Shown: piece by piece, positions 9,258 through 16,654 of the stretch | How the letters are laid out: the number at the start of each line of letters is the position of its first letter | Position numbering within the stretch: position 1 is the first letter of the stretch | Assembly: GCA_019115485.1 (NCBI GenBank) | Contig: DXDM01000043.1 | Span: 1 to 64,000, forward strand | From: Candidatus Barnesiella excrementavium | GTDB taxonomy: Bacteria; Bacteroidota; Bacteroidia; Bacteroidales; Barnesiellaceae | DNA length: 64,000 bases | Direction of reading: 5' to 3' | Position numbers and translations under genes: made by a program | Notes under the pieces: model-generated | Seen by the model: only the letters and a program-made list of their open reading frames with translations | Databases searched by the model: none | What the model was told of the DNA's origin: nothing

Positions 9258-9299
9258 GTCGCAAGAGGTCTCCCATCGCGGAACCCCTCTTGCGACTTT
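9258..9299. terminator. Terminator between convergent genes
   Basis: GTCGCAAGAGG (9258-9268) pairs with CCTCTTGCGAC (9286-9296), followed by TTTATT. It lies between the stop of the Crp/Fnr gene and the stop of the convergent gene at 9314. Confidence 0.75.
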
Positions 9300-9313
9300 A
9301 TTCAATCGACAGA

Positions 9314-10042
9314 TTACAGATTTTCCAACTGTTCAGTTGCCGTGTAGTAATCCAGCAATACTTTGATGGTTTGTGCCGTTGGGCGTTTTTCTGACGGAGT
9401 ATATGGGTTGCATTGTGAAAACAGAATGAGAGAGTCTTTGATATGGGTCTCTTTGAACTCCGGACCAATGCGTTGAGTTGAGTCTAATAACCCGATTACC
9501 CGATATAAGTCACCTGTTTTCAGGCTTTTGACAAATTGTAAATTGTATCCCATCCAGATGATACCCTCGTTTGCTAATTTCCCCCAATAGGCTGCTGATT
9601 CTTTGTTGGCGACGATTATGATTTGGGGCTTTATCACATCTTCAATGATGTGTTGTGTCAAGTTCAGCTGATCGACAATAAATGGTATACCCATTGGATT
9701 GGTGAGAATGTCATGTCTGAGAAAATCCTGCTTTTGTTCACGGAAATAGAACAAATCCAAATAAGCCGATTCTGCGCGAAAGTCATGATTGGCATCTAAG
9801 AGCATCTTTTTTATGGGTTGCCAATAACGGGATTGGGGAACTCGATCGAAGAGAATGTCGTCGAATTTGAAACTCTTGTTGGGTTGCTCTTGTGGATTGA
9901 ATGAAGGATTGATGCCTGTAATCAGGATCTTTTTCTGGCTCTCATTTTCTGAATAATCGAAGCCTCTATCCTTAATTTGGGCAGGTAGTGTAGCGATATA
10001 GTCTTGTGACCATATTTCGCAAAGTCGTTTGTTTGTTTCCAT
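9314..10042 (-). CDS. UDG-superfamily-like protein of unknown function
   Basis: 242 residues, no signal peptide. KILITGINPSF (residues about 38-48) resembles motif A of Mug/family-2 uracil-DNA glycosylases (GINPG). Later segments YLDLFYFRE and QLNLTQHIIEDVIKPQ align by eye with NLLYARE and QLELTYDTIRRLSPV of the 10919-11773 protein, so the two are diverged relatives. No clear glycosylase motif B is seen, so enzyme activity is uncertain. It is the last gene of a three-gene minus-strand cluster of low GC content; the 72-nt gap to the preceding gene allows co-transcription. A defence or DNA-repair role is possible but is inference. Confidence 0.6.
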   Translation of the reverse strand: METNKRLCEIWSQDYIATLPAQIKDRGFDYSENESQKKILITGINPSFNPQEQPNKSFKFDDILFDRVPQSRYWQPIKKMLLDANHDFRAESAYLDLFYFREQKQDFLRHDILTNPMGIPFIVDQLNLTQHIIEDVIKPQIIIVANKESAAYWGKLANEGIIWMGYNLQFVKSLKTGDLYRVIGLLDSTQRIGPEFKETHIKDSLILFSQCNPYTPSEKRPTAQTIKVLLDYYTATEQLENL

Positions 10043-10114
10043 ACGGATTTGTTTTAACGGGTTGGGTTTACTTATTATACGTTATACAGGGCCCGATTTG
10101 TCGGGTGTGTAATG

Positions 10115-10906
10115 TTATCGTTTGAGGGCTGTTAGTATCGATTTGATTGAAGTATATAATCTTAAATCGGCTAATGCGTTATCTTCCGTTGTTGATGTGA
10201 GTGTTTTTAGCTTCATCGACAGGATATTTTCTGCTTGAATCTCTGTCAACTGAAATTCTTCCATCAACTTATTTCGAGCGACCAATAGACTATTCGATTG
10301 TCTGATTGTAAGGATAGCTTTATGCAGATTATTTTCAACGCCTACAATTTTTAATAATCCCGAGGTTTTCTCAATTTGTTGATCTATCATTGCAATTTCA
10401 TGGTCAAGTCGATTCATTAGATACCATGCCAGTGAATGTTCCAACTTGAAATGAAAAACGCATAAAGTCGGTTCTTCTGACTCTTCATCGTAATTGACAC
10501 GTAACGAGGTATTGGCTGCCGATAGTTTCATTTCCAACTTTTGTTCATCGCTATTGTCTTCGTCAAGGAAAAACTTGTCAAAGTCAATATCATTAAATAA
10601 GTCGTTAAGGTAATCATCGTCAAGGCCATCATCGTTAAGGCCATCATCGTCAGAGTCATCATCGTTATCTTTGTGTTTGAAATCTTCCGACTCTCTGTAT
10701 TCCACGAATATTTTTTTTGCTTTTTCCAGGAACGATCGCTTTTCATCCGGTTCTAAATGCGATAAGTCGTTCTCGATTTCTGCCAACTGGATCTCTATAT
10801 CTTGCCAATGATTAAGGATAAATGAATAATCCTCTTGAAGCCGGGGAATTTTAATGACGGCACGTCCGTTGTCATCGAAATCCAATATATTTGAAATGTT
10901 TTCCAT
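10115..10906 (-). CDS. Asp-rich protein with GyrA/ParC exit-gate-like C-terminus
   Basis: 263 residues, no signal peptide. Residues about 1-70 are helical and charged. Residues about 70-125 are extremely acidic (runs of Asp with a five-residue repeat xDDGL). The C-terminus, about 165-241, resembles the coiled coil and dimer-gate segment of DNA gyrase A/ParC: EEFQLTEIQAENILSMKL matches the GyrA consensus around FGLSEIQAxAILDMRL, and the preceding helix GLLKIVGVENNLHKAI matches the GyrA LIALDNIDEVI region. No catalytic tyrosine domain is present. It sits between two UDG-like genes and starts 12 nt after the upstream stop. Base composition is markedly AT-rich. It could be a partner, decoy or inhibitor of type II topoisomerase, but function is unknown. 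Confidence 0.65.
   Translation of the reverse strand: MENISNILDFDDNGRAVIKIPRLQEDYSFILNHWQDIEIQLAEIENDLSHLEPDEKRSFLEKAKKIFVEYRESEDFKHKDNDDDSDDDGLNDDGLDDDYLNDLFNDIDFDKFFLDEDNSDEQKLEMKLSAANTSLRVNYDEESEEPTLCVFHFKLEHSLAWYLMNRLDHEIAMIDQQIEKTSGLLKIVGVENNLHKAILTIRQSNSLLVARNKLMEEFQLTEIQAENILSMKLKTLTSTTEDNALADLRLYTSIKSILTALKR
10607..10666. repeat. 15-bp tandem repeat coding for an acidic stretch
   Basis: Four tandem 15-bp units (10607-10621, 10622-10636, 10637-10651, 10652-10666) of the form AAGGCCATCATCGTT on the plus strand. The middle two differ only in the last base and the outer two are diverged. They encode the five-residue Asp/Gly/Leu repeat in the 10115-10906 protein. Unit length is a multiple of three, so copy-number change would alter length without breaking the frame. 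Confidence 0.85.
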
Positions 10907-10918
10907 ATATTGCGTTTG

Positions 10919-11773
10919 TTAAATTGCCTGGCGAATAGCTCGAATGAGTCTCTCTCGTGACTGGTAGTTCATATCCATAATGTCTTCACTGAAAAAAACC
11001 GGAATAGATGTTCCGCGCAATATGTAATGTCCATGGGTTTCACTATGGGGGTCTATCCAACGATTTTTCTCGAAAATGAGTTGATAGCAGTATTCGCTGA
11101 AAAATACTATGGCGACAGGGCTTAATCTCCGAATCGTGTCATAAGTCAATTCCAGTTGTTCACGAATGAAATCACTGTTTGTATTTAGTAGAGCCTCCCG
11201 GTTGTTTTCACGGGCATAAAGCAGGTTAATGTGTGTATAGGGATATCCGACTCTGTCGGCTATTTTCTCCAACTCTTTAAAGTACAAGGGAGCCCCTGGT
11301 CGTTTGTATAGGCTGTTGTATAAGAGTGCGGTCCCTTTTTTACTCGTTATCATAGTGCTATCGTCGTCGGGCGTATAGGAAGGATTTATCCCAACAAACA
11401 GAATGCTCTCTTGTTCTCCTTCGGCAGAAAAAATAGGACGGCGTTCGAGAATACGGTCGTCGACTCTATGGCGATATTTATTCCATATGAAGTTCAGTCG
11501 CTGTTCGATCCTGTCATAGTCGTTAAGGTCAATGGTGGTAGAAATGTCGTCTGAAACAGATTGACGTTTGGGTTCCATCGTGACAGTATGAGATGCAGTT
11601 TCCATGCTATTATTCTGTGCCTGTTTGACTTCTGATGTAGTATCAGTTTCATTTTTCCTGATTGGTTTAGGTGTGCGCAGTTTCTTTAATCTTCTATATC
11701 GAATTGTTTTTAATGTGAAGAAGAATAGCCAAATGACAAGAATAAAGAAAATCAATTCTCTTATTAACCCCAT
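10919..11773 (-). CDS. Membrane-anchored UDG-superfamily-like protein
   Basis: 284 residues from the ATG at 11773, preceded by AGGAG with an 8-nt spacer; an upstream TTG in frame at 11791 is less likely. One N-terminal membrane segment (about residues 6-24, IRELIFFILVIWLFFF...) is followed by a basic stretch, then a linker and a soluble domain. ILFVGINPSYTP at about 124-135 matches the motif of the 9314-10042 protein and the Mug-type GINPG motif. LLYARENN and QLELTYDTI are further shared segments. The soluble domain should lie in the cytoplasm. First gene of the three-gene cluster, preceded by a 470-bp leader with inverted repeats. Function unknown. Confidence 0.6.
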   Translation of the reverse strand: MGLIRELIFFILVIWLFFFTLKTIRYRRLKKLRTPKPIRKNETDTTSEVKQAQNNSMETASHTVTMEPKRQSVSDDISTTIDLNDYDRIEQRLNFIWNKYRHRVDDRILERRPIFSAEGEQESILFVGINPSYTPDDDSTMITSKKGTALLYNSLYKRPGAPLYFKELEKIADRVGYPYTHINLLYARENNREALLNTNSDFIREQLELTYDTIRRLSPVAIVFFSEYCYQLIFEKNRWIDPHSETHGHYILRGTSIPVFFSEDIMDMNYQSRERLIRAIRQAI

Positions 11774-11939
11774 GGCCAAGACTCCTGCCAAAAGAGGAAT
11801 AAGAATAAAAGAAATGTTTTTCCCATGGTTGTATAATTATTAAGTCAATGCTCCCAGTTGTCAATTTAAAAAAGAAAGTGTGGAGCTTTTTCGTCTATTC
11901 AACAAGAGGTTCTGACAAAACCTGAATACAAATAAACGG

Positions 11940-12156
11940 AAACAATCCCCACACCTGTATCATAGCGTATGGAATACAACGCATGCAGATACAGATGATA
12001 GCCGTTGTCGTTATCCTTGTATTCGTTGAAACTGTCAGATTTCTTGTTAAGGATAGTGCGAGAACACTTTCATCTATTATGTCCAGCCGTTCATGTGTTG
12101 AACGACAAGGCGATATAGTGAAAATTTTTTAAAGGGCAGCATCGTGGGGATTGTTT
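11940..12156. repeat. 13-bp inverted repeat enclosing 217 bp
   Basis: AAACAATCCCCAC at 11940-11952 and its exact reverse complement at 12144-12156. This could be the closing stem of a leader RNA or the ends of a small non-autonomous element. No target-site duplication was identified. Confidence 0.5.
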
Positions 12157-12190
12157 TATTTTAATACCATTAATCAGGTTCGACGACAAA

Positions 12191-12235
12191 GTTACAGGGG
12201 GTATGCGAAATAATATTTCGCATACCCCCTGTAAC
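12191..12235. repeat. 45-bp perfect palindrome (candidate operator or terminator)
   Basis: Arms of 21 bp (12191-12211 and 12215-12235) are exact reverse complements around a three-base centre. It lies 8 bp beyond the stop of the WYL regulator gene and overlaps a TAACTTTG -7 box reading toward the three-gene cluster. No T tract fits a terminator on either strand (only TTT on the minus side). An operator for the WYL protein or a transcription boundary are the two plausible roles. Confidence 0.6.
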
Positions 12236-12243
12236 TAAAAAAA

Positions 12244-13167
12244 TTATTGGTAAAGGTCGGTCAGTCGATGTGATTTCTGTTTTAAGATTTCCCGGAGAGA
12301 GGTGGGTTCTAAGACTTCGAGTTGTTCGGCATGAAGAAATATTTCCTGCACAAAATCAAAGGCCGGAATCAGCCAATATTCAAAAACCGTATAATCCGAG
12401 GTCTGTTCTTTTATTTCCTGGCTGTAATGGAGAGGTTGGGATATGAGGTATTGAGGAAGTTCCTGATAGGCTTTCAAAACGATGCGACATGGTTTCTCGG
12501 TATATCCATCGGTCGAAATGCCGTAGAATGGGGCGAAATATTCTTGGGGGGCGAAATTGGGGGGATAGGTGAAGTGGGTCGATGTAAGTTCGCAACGATT
12601 GAACCGATCCAACGCATAGATGCGGAATTTCTTGTTTGTACTATGTCGACAAAGCAGGTACCACCTGCGTTTGAACATCTTCAAACACAACGGTTCAACC
12701 AATATCCCTTGCCGTGCCATGCTGCCAATATGGAATGACTTGTAGTCGATACACAGTACCGTATTGTCTCTTAAAGCCTTTGTAATCGGGCTTAAATATT
12801 GGGTGCCTGCGTCTGACGCTTCCAATATTATTTTGTCAGAGATATTTTTACAGTTTGTTATCAATTCTTCCGTAGCTATACTGCTCAATAGCCATTCGAT
12901 GTGCCGGTATTGAGAGTCATTGGCTGTCTCGATTTTATAATGACTGTTTGCTCCTGAGCGTACACACTTGATTTGTATATCCAATTGGTCGGCTATAGCA
13001 TAACAGTGATTGAGAAATGTCCTTCGGGAAATATCGGTTTCGCCACAGTCTTTGTAGTGAGAACTCCTTTGCCATTCGGCGTTGATTTCGGCAAGAGTAA
13101 GTCCCGAAGGGTTACGCCGTAATAACTCAATCAACCATAGGTATCGTTTAATAAGAAGGGTTGCCAT
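12244..13167 (-). CDS. WYL-domain transcriptional regulator
   Basis: 307 residues. The N-terminal winged-helix part (about 1-70: KRYLWLIELLRRNPSGLTLAEI) is followed by a WYL domain, roughly 120-220, with VEPLCLKMFKRRWYLLCRH containing the WYL triplet and RIYALDRF after it. The C-terminal WCX-like part runs to the end. WYL proteins bind nucleic-acid ligands and often control phage-defence or DNA-repair loci. It lies 44 nt downstream of the beta-mannosidase gene on the same strand but in a lower-GC stretch, and directly before the palindrome and the UDG-like/GyrA-like cluster, which it probably regulates. Confidence 0.88.
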   Translation of the reverse strand: MATLLIKRYLWLIELLRRNPSGLTLAEINAEWQRSSHYKDCGETDISRRTFLNHCYAIADQLDIQIKCVRSGANSHYKIETANDSQYRHIEWLLSSIATEELITNCKNISDKIILEASDAGTQYLSPITKALRDNTVLCIDYKSFHIGSMARQGILVEPLCLKMFKRRWYLLCRHSTNKKFRIYALDRFNRCELTSTHFTYPPNFAPQEYFAPFYGISTDGYTEKPCRIVLKAYQELPQYLISQPLHYSQEIKEQTSDYTVFEYWLIPAFDFVQEIFLHAEQLEVLEPTSLREILKQKSHRLTDLYQ

Positions 13168-13211
13168 TCGCTTATTGATTATGGGGGAATTATTTGAATG
13201 TATGTACGATT

Positions 13212-15803
13212 TTATTTCGTGTCCCCCTCATACGTGTCGGTTAGGGTGTGTATTCTGATGCGGGCTACCGCCTCGGGGGTGATGTCTGTCCCGTCGATGG
13301 TCACTACCTTGCGCTCGCCCGGCAGCAGGTCGAAGAAATTGTCGGAGAAGTTGGCCCCTTGGGAGGGTATCTCGATGAATACGTCTTTGGCCAGGCAGTC
13401 TGTGGTGAGGGTGAGCGTGATGCCCTGGGGTGTCGTCTCGATGGTTGAGGTCAGATGAGGTCGGGGCAGGTTCAGCTCTTTGGGTACGGCGAGGAACTTG
13501 TGGCCGTTGAATAGGGTTTCACCCCGATGCTCTATCCGCAAAGTGAGGATTACCTCGTTTTTCTTCCACTCGCCCAGCAGGTCGGCAAGGCTGAGGGTTG
13601 TGACGCGTCGGGTGGTATTGGGCTCTATGTCGCACGCGAAGCTGAGGGCGTTTAGCTCCTTCCCGTAGAAATCTTGCAGACCGATGGTGACGCGGGCCTG
13701 GTCAATCCGGTCGAGTCGGTCGGAGAGGGTGTAGACCGATAGGCTGTCGCCCTGGACGGTGGTCGAGAGTATCAGGGGGGCAAAGGCGTCGCGGGCATGG
13801 TAGTAGAGGGCTTTCTTGTTCTTGTAGTAGTCGATGGCCGACCACGAGATGGCGGGCCAGCTGTCGTTGAGTTGCCAGTAGAGCGACCCCATGCATACGG
13901 GGCGTTGTCGCCGGTTGGTCTCTATGCCGTGGGCGATGCCGTGCCCTTGCAGCAGCAGTCCCAGGTAGACAAAGTCGTCGAAGGTGCGGGGCATGCGGTA
14001 GTAGTTCTGCATGTACTCTTGTATCAGTTCGTTGCCGATGCTGCTCTTCTGGCGGTGGGTCATCACCTCGGAGTCGATGTGCAGGTCGTCGGGCCCGGCA
14101 AAGGTGCGCAGGGTCTTCATCTCGGGGAAGGACTCGAACCCGAATTCGCTGACGAACCGCAGGGAGAGGGTGTCCATGGTGTCGAACATCTCCCGGCCGT
14201 ACCAGATGCCCCAATAGTGGATATCGCCCTGGGTCTGTGTGGTGGGGCGTCCCCAGTTGGCCGAGTCGGGCGACGTGTGTATGTAGCTGCGTTGCGGGTC
14301 GTAGCGGCGCACGCACTCGGCGAGGGTGTCGCGGAAGAGGGTGTGGTAGTTGTGTCGCATCTGTTCAAAGGTCTCGGCTGGATAGCGATGGTTCCACCCC
14401 CAGTATTTGATTCCCTCGTAGATTTCGTTGTTGCCGCACCACAGGGCCAGCGAGGGGTGGTTGCGCAGCCGCCTGATGTTGTAGCGGGCTTCGCGGGAGA
14501 CGTTGTCGAGAAAGGCCGTGTCGCCAGGGTAGGTCGAGCAGGCAAACATGAAATCCTGCCAGACGAGTATACCGTAGCGGTCGGCCAACCGATAGAAAAG
14601 CTCCTCCTCATACACGCCGCCTCCCCACACCCGCACCATGTTCATGTGCGACTCCTTCATGTCGCGGAACAGACGCTCGTAGTCGGCGGGGGTAACCCGG
14701 GTGAGTATGATGTCCTGAGGTATGTAGTTGCTTCCTTTGGCAAAGAGCGGACGGCCGTTCACCCGGAAGTAGAAGTTGCGTCCCAACTTGTCCGGTTCGT
14801 TGATGAACTCGATGGTGCGTATCCCCGTCTGGTAGCGGCGGCTCGACAACTGTTTGTCCCCTTTCACGAGGGCTATCTCCACGTCGTAGAGGTGAGCCTC
14901 GCCCCAGCCATTGGGTTGCCAGAGTTTCGGGTGAGCCACCTCGGCCGGTAGGGTGATGCGATTCTCGCCCGGTTGCAGAGTGTACTCCTGGCACCAGCGG
15001 GCCACCTCGTTTCCCGCGTGGGAGAGGGTGAATTGCACTTCGACCGATTCGACGGGTCGGCTGTTCTCGTTGACGACGAGCAGGTCGGTCGAGAGTTCGG
15101 CCCGGTTGTTGTCGACGTGCAGGGTGCGGGTGAAGGCATCATCGATGCGTACTCCGTTGTAGAAGAGCAGCTGGGCCGGTCGCCAAATGCCGCAACCCAC
15201 CAGGCGGATACCCCAGTCCCACCCGTAGTGGTAGGGAGCTTTGCGGGCATAGACACTCAGGTGGGGCGTGCTGCGGTCGTTGTCGGCGGGGTAGTCGATG
15301 CCCGTTTGCCGGTATATCGGTTCCACCGCTTTGAGCGGCGATGTAAAGTGGACGGTCAGGGTATTCTCTCCCGTGATGAGCAGCGGCTTCACCTCCTTCT
15401 CCCAGGCCACGAACATGTTGTCGGTCTGCATGACCGGCTTCCCGTTCAGGAAGATGCGGGCAAAGGTGTCGAGTCCCTCGAAGATGAGGTGGGCGTGAGA
15501 GTATCGGTCACGGGTAGAGCTGTCGACGGTAAAGGTGGTCGTGTAGCACCAGTCCTTCTCTTCGACCCATTTCACCTTCTCCTCGTTCTTTCCGTAGAAA
15601 GGGTCGTCGAGCAGTCCGTTGCGCAGCAGGTCGGCATGCACTGTACCCGGCACCGTAGCGGGATAGGAGCGGGATTCCCCTTCGGGACCGAAGCTCCACC
15701 CTTGGTCGAGCGTGATCACACGGGAGTCGTCGAGGTGTTGCGGAAAGGTCGGTTGCATGAGGAACAGGAAGATTATCAGCAGAATAACTATACGGTAGTT
15801 CAT
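13212..15803 (-). CDS. Beta-mannosidase, glycoside hydrolase family 2
   Basis: 863 residues with an N-terminal signal peptide (VILLIIFLFLMQ). Typical GH2 beta-mannosidase layout: N-terminal jelly-roll, immunoglobulin-like domains, then the TIM barrel containing RVWGGGVYEEE, WQDFMFACSTYPG and LWCGNNEIYEG. E460 (in the NNE motif) is the expected acid/base and E553 (in FVSEFGFES) the expected nucleophile. SLYWQLNDSWPAISWS near the end of the barrel is also characteristic. It should remove terminal beta-mannose from mannan or N-glycan oligosaccharides in the periplasm. A TACCTTTG box (15836-15829, minus strand) lies 26 nt before the start. No SusCD pair is adjacent, so it is not in an obvious polysaccharide locus. 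Confidence 0.95.
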   Translation of the reverse strand: MNYRIVILLIIFLFLMQPTFPQHLDDSRVITLDQGWSFGPEGESRSYPATVPGTVHADLLRNGLLDDPFYGKNEEKVKWVEEKDWCYTTTFTVDSSTRDRYSHAHLIFEGLDTFARIFLNGKPVMQTDNMFVAWEKEVKPLLITGENTLTVHFTSPLKAVEPIYRQTGIDYPADNDRSTPHLSVYARKAPYHYGWDWGIRLVGCGIWRPAQLLFYNGVRIDDAFTRTLHVDNNRAELSTDLLVVNENSRPVESVEVQFTLSHAGNEVARWCQEYTLQPGENRITLPAEVAHPKLWQPNGWGEAHLYDVEIALVKGDKQLSSRRYQTGIRTIEFINEPDKLGRNFYFRVNGRPLFAKGSNYIPQDIILTRVTPADYERLFRDMKESHMNMVRVWGGGVYEEELFYRLADRYGILVWQDFMFACSTYPGDTAFLDNVSREARYNIRRLRNHPSLALWCGNNEIYEGIKYWGWNHRYPAETFEQMRHNYHTLFRDTLAECVRRYDPQRSYIHTSPDSANWGRPTTQTQGDIHYWGIWYGREMFDTMDTLSLRFVSEFGFESFPEMKTLRTFAGPDDLHIDSEVMTHRQKSSIGNELIQEYMQNYYRMPRTFDDFVYLGLLLQGHGIAHGIETNRRQRPVCMGSLYWQLNDSWPAISWSAIDYYKNKKALYYHARDAFAPLILSTTVQGDSLSVYTLSDRLDRIDQARVTIGLQDFYGKELNALSFACDIEPNTTRRVTTLSLADLLGEWKKNEVILTLRIEHRGETLFNGHKFLAVPKELNLPRPHLTSTIETTPQGITLTLTTDCLAKDVFIEIPSQGANFSDNFFDLLPGERKVVTIDGTDITPEAVARIRIHTLTDTYEGDTK

Positions 15804-15828
15804 GGTATATGCGTTGTTCGGTCTTGTT

Positions 15829-15836
15829 CAAAGGTA
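15829..15836 (-). promoter_or_regulatory. -7 promoter box of the beta-mannosidase gene
   Basis: TACCTTTG on the minus strand, 26 nt before the start codon. No clear -33 element is seen. Confidence 0.5.
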
Positions 15837-15878
15837 CGCAAAAAGTTCGGAGGAAGCGACCGCCTTGAAATTTTTTCA

Positions 15879-15910
15879 TTTGATTTTTCAAAAATAAGCC
15901 TGTATCTTTG
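15879..15910 (+). promoter_or_regulatory. Bacteroidetes-type promoter of the tetR gene
   Basis: TTTG at 15879-15882 and TATCTTTG at 15903-15910 are separated by 20 nt, an excellent match to the -33/-7 consensus. Expected start near 15916, about 18 nt before the ATG. Confidence 0.75.
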
Positions 15911-15933
15911 ATAGTATTATAGGAAAAGAGAAA

Positions 15934-16548
15934 ATGAAAACAAACAGAGAGGAGATCTTGCAGAGTGCCTTGCAACTGTTCATGTCGATGAATTATGAGC
16001 GGGTGAGCCTGCAAATGATTACCCGCATGGTGGGACTGACCAAGACGGGAATCTTCAATTATTATCCTACCAAACTCGATTTGTTTGTGGCTGTGGCCGA
16101 CAAATATCTGTTCAACGCCCAGGACCCGAAGCGCAAGTATGAGGAGTCGGACGGTACGCTGTCCGATTTTATCGATAAGTACGTGGCCGGAGTAGAGCGT
16201 ACGATGGCCGAGATTGTGCGATTGGGCAATGTGCGGCAGGAAGCCATGCCCGGTCAGTCGGCCAATGCGGGTTATTTCCATCTCTTCCAGCAGGTACTCT
16301 TCTATTATCCTGACGGCAAGGCCAAGTTGCATGCCTGGATTGAATCGGAGTACGACCATTGGCGTAGTGTTATCCGTCGGGCTATCGAATGCGGCGAAAT
16401 CAATCGGGAGACCGATGTGGAGGAGGCGGTGGCCCAGTTCCGCCTCACGTTTGTGGGCATGTCGTTCGAAATGTCGTTTTACGAAGGGCTCGATGTGAAT
16501 CGATTGGCCGTACACTTCCGGTATATTTATAATCAGTTGAAGCGCTAA
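15934..16548 (+). CDS. TetR/AcrR-family transcriptional regulator
   Basis: 204 residues. The N-terminal helix-turn-helix (ILQSALQLFMSMNYERVSL, then MVGLTKTGIFNYYPTK, about residues 8-50) is typical of TetR proteins, followed by a helical ligand-binding domain that I cannot assign. It is transcribed toward the 16655-17134 membrane-protein gene. Two copies of a TGACC-N4-GGTCA type site follow its stop codon and bracket the promoter of that next gene, so repression of the neighbour is likely. The ligand is unknown. Confidence 0.92.
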   Translation: MKTNREEILQSALQLFMSMNYERVSLQMITRMVGLTKTGIFNYYPTKLDLFVAVADKYLFNAQDPKRKYEESDGTLSDFIDKYVAGVERTMAEIVRLGNVRQEAMPGQSANAGYFHLFQQVLFYYPDGKAKLHAWIESEYDHWRSVIRRAIECGEINRETDVEEAVAQFRLTFVGMSFEMSFYEGLDVNRLAVHFRYIYNQLKR

Positions 16549-16572
16549 TCGCAGGAGAGAATCATAAAAAAA

Positions 16573-16602
16573 TAAAAATATGACCAGTCGGTCATATTTT
16601 TA
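16573..16602. promoter_or_regulatory. Probable TetR operator O1
   Basis: A palindrome with 13-bp arms (16573-16585 and 16590-16602) centred on AGTC; the core is TGACCAGTCGGTCA. This core is the common operator form for TetR/AcrR proteins, and the site lies 24 nt after the tetR stop codon, over the expected -33 region of the next gene. Confidence 0.75.
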
Positions 16603-16614
16603 TTTTTTTTGTTC

Positions 16615-16649
16615 TATCTTTGCTCCTGTTAAAAATGACCAAGCGGTAA
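16615..16649 (+). promoter_or_regulatory. Promoter and second TetR operator O2
   Basis: The TATCTTTG -7 box at 16615-16622 is followed by TGACCAAGCGGTAA at 16636-16649, a degenerate copy of the upstream operator. O2 lies between the expected transcription start (about 16628) and the ATG at 16655. Binding at both sites would bracket the promoter. Confidence 0.65.
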
Positions 16650-16654
16650 TATTT

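Larger units (their letters stand above)
11774..12243 (-). other. Leader region of the accessory cluster
   Basis: No gene is visible in these 470 bases. On the minus strand the region starts with the 45-bp palindrome (12191-12235), whose inner end overlaps TAACTTTG, a possible -7 promoter box at about 12195-12188. The rest would be a leader of about 390 nt before the gene at 11773. It contains AAACAATCCCCAC (11940-11952), which can pair with GTGGGGATTGTTT (12144-12156), and CCACAC (11949-11954), which can alternatively pair with GTGTGG (11878-11883). The pairings overlap and are mutually exclusive. No riboswitch family is recognised. Confidence 0.45.

Noticed and set aside
8553-9305. 250-codon minus-strand frame over the Crp/Fnr gene
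   Set aside because: The plus frame carries the regulator domains; the minus frame is low in hydrophobic core and covers the terminator.
12191-12235. Insertion-sequence end
   Set aside because: No transposase, no target duplication and no second copy in the window.
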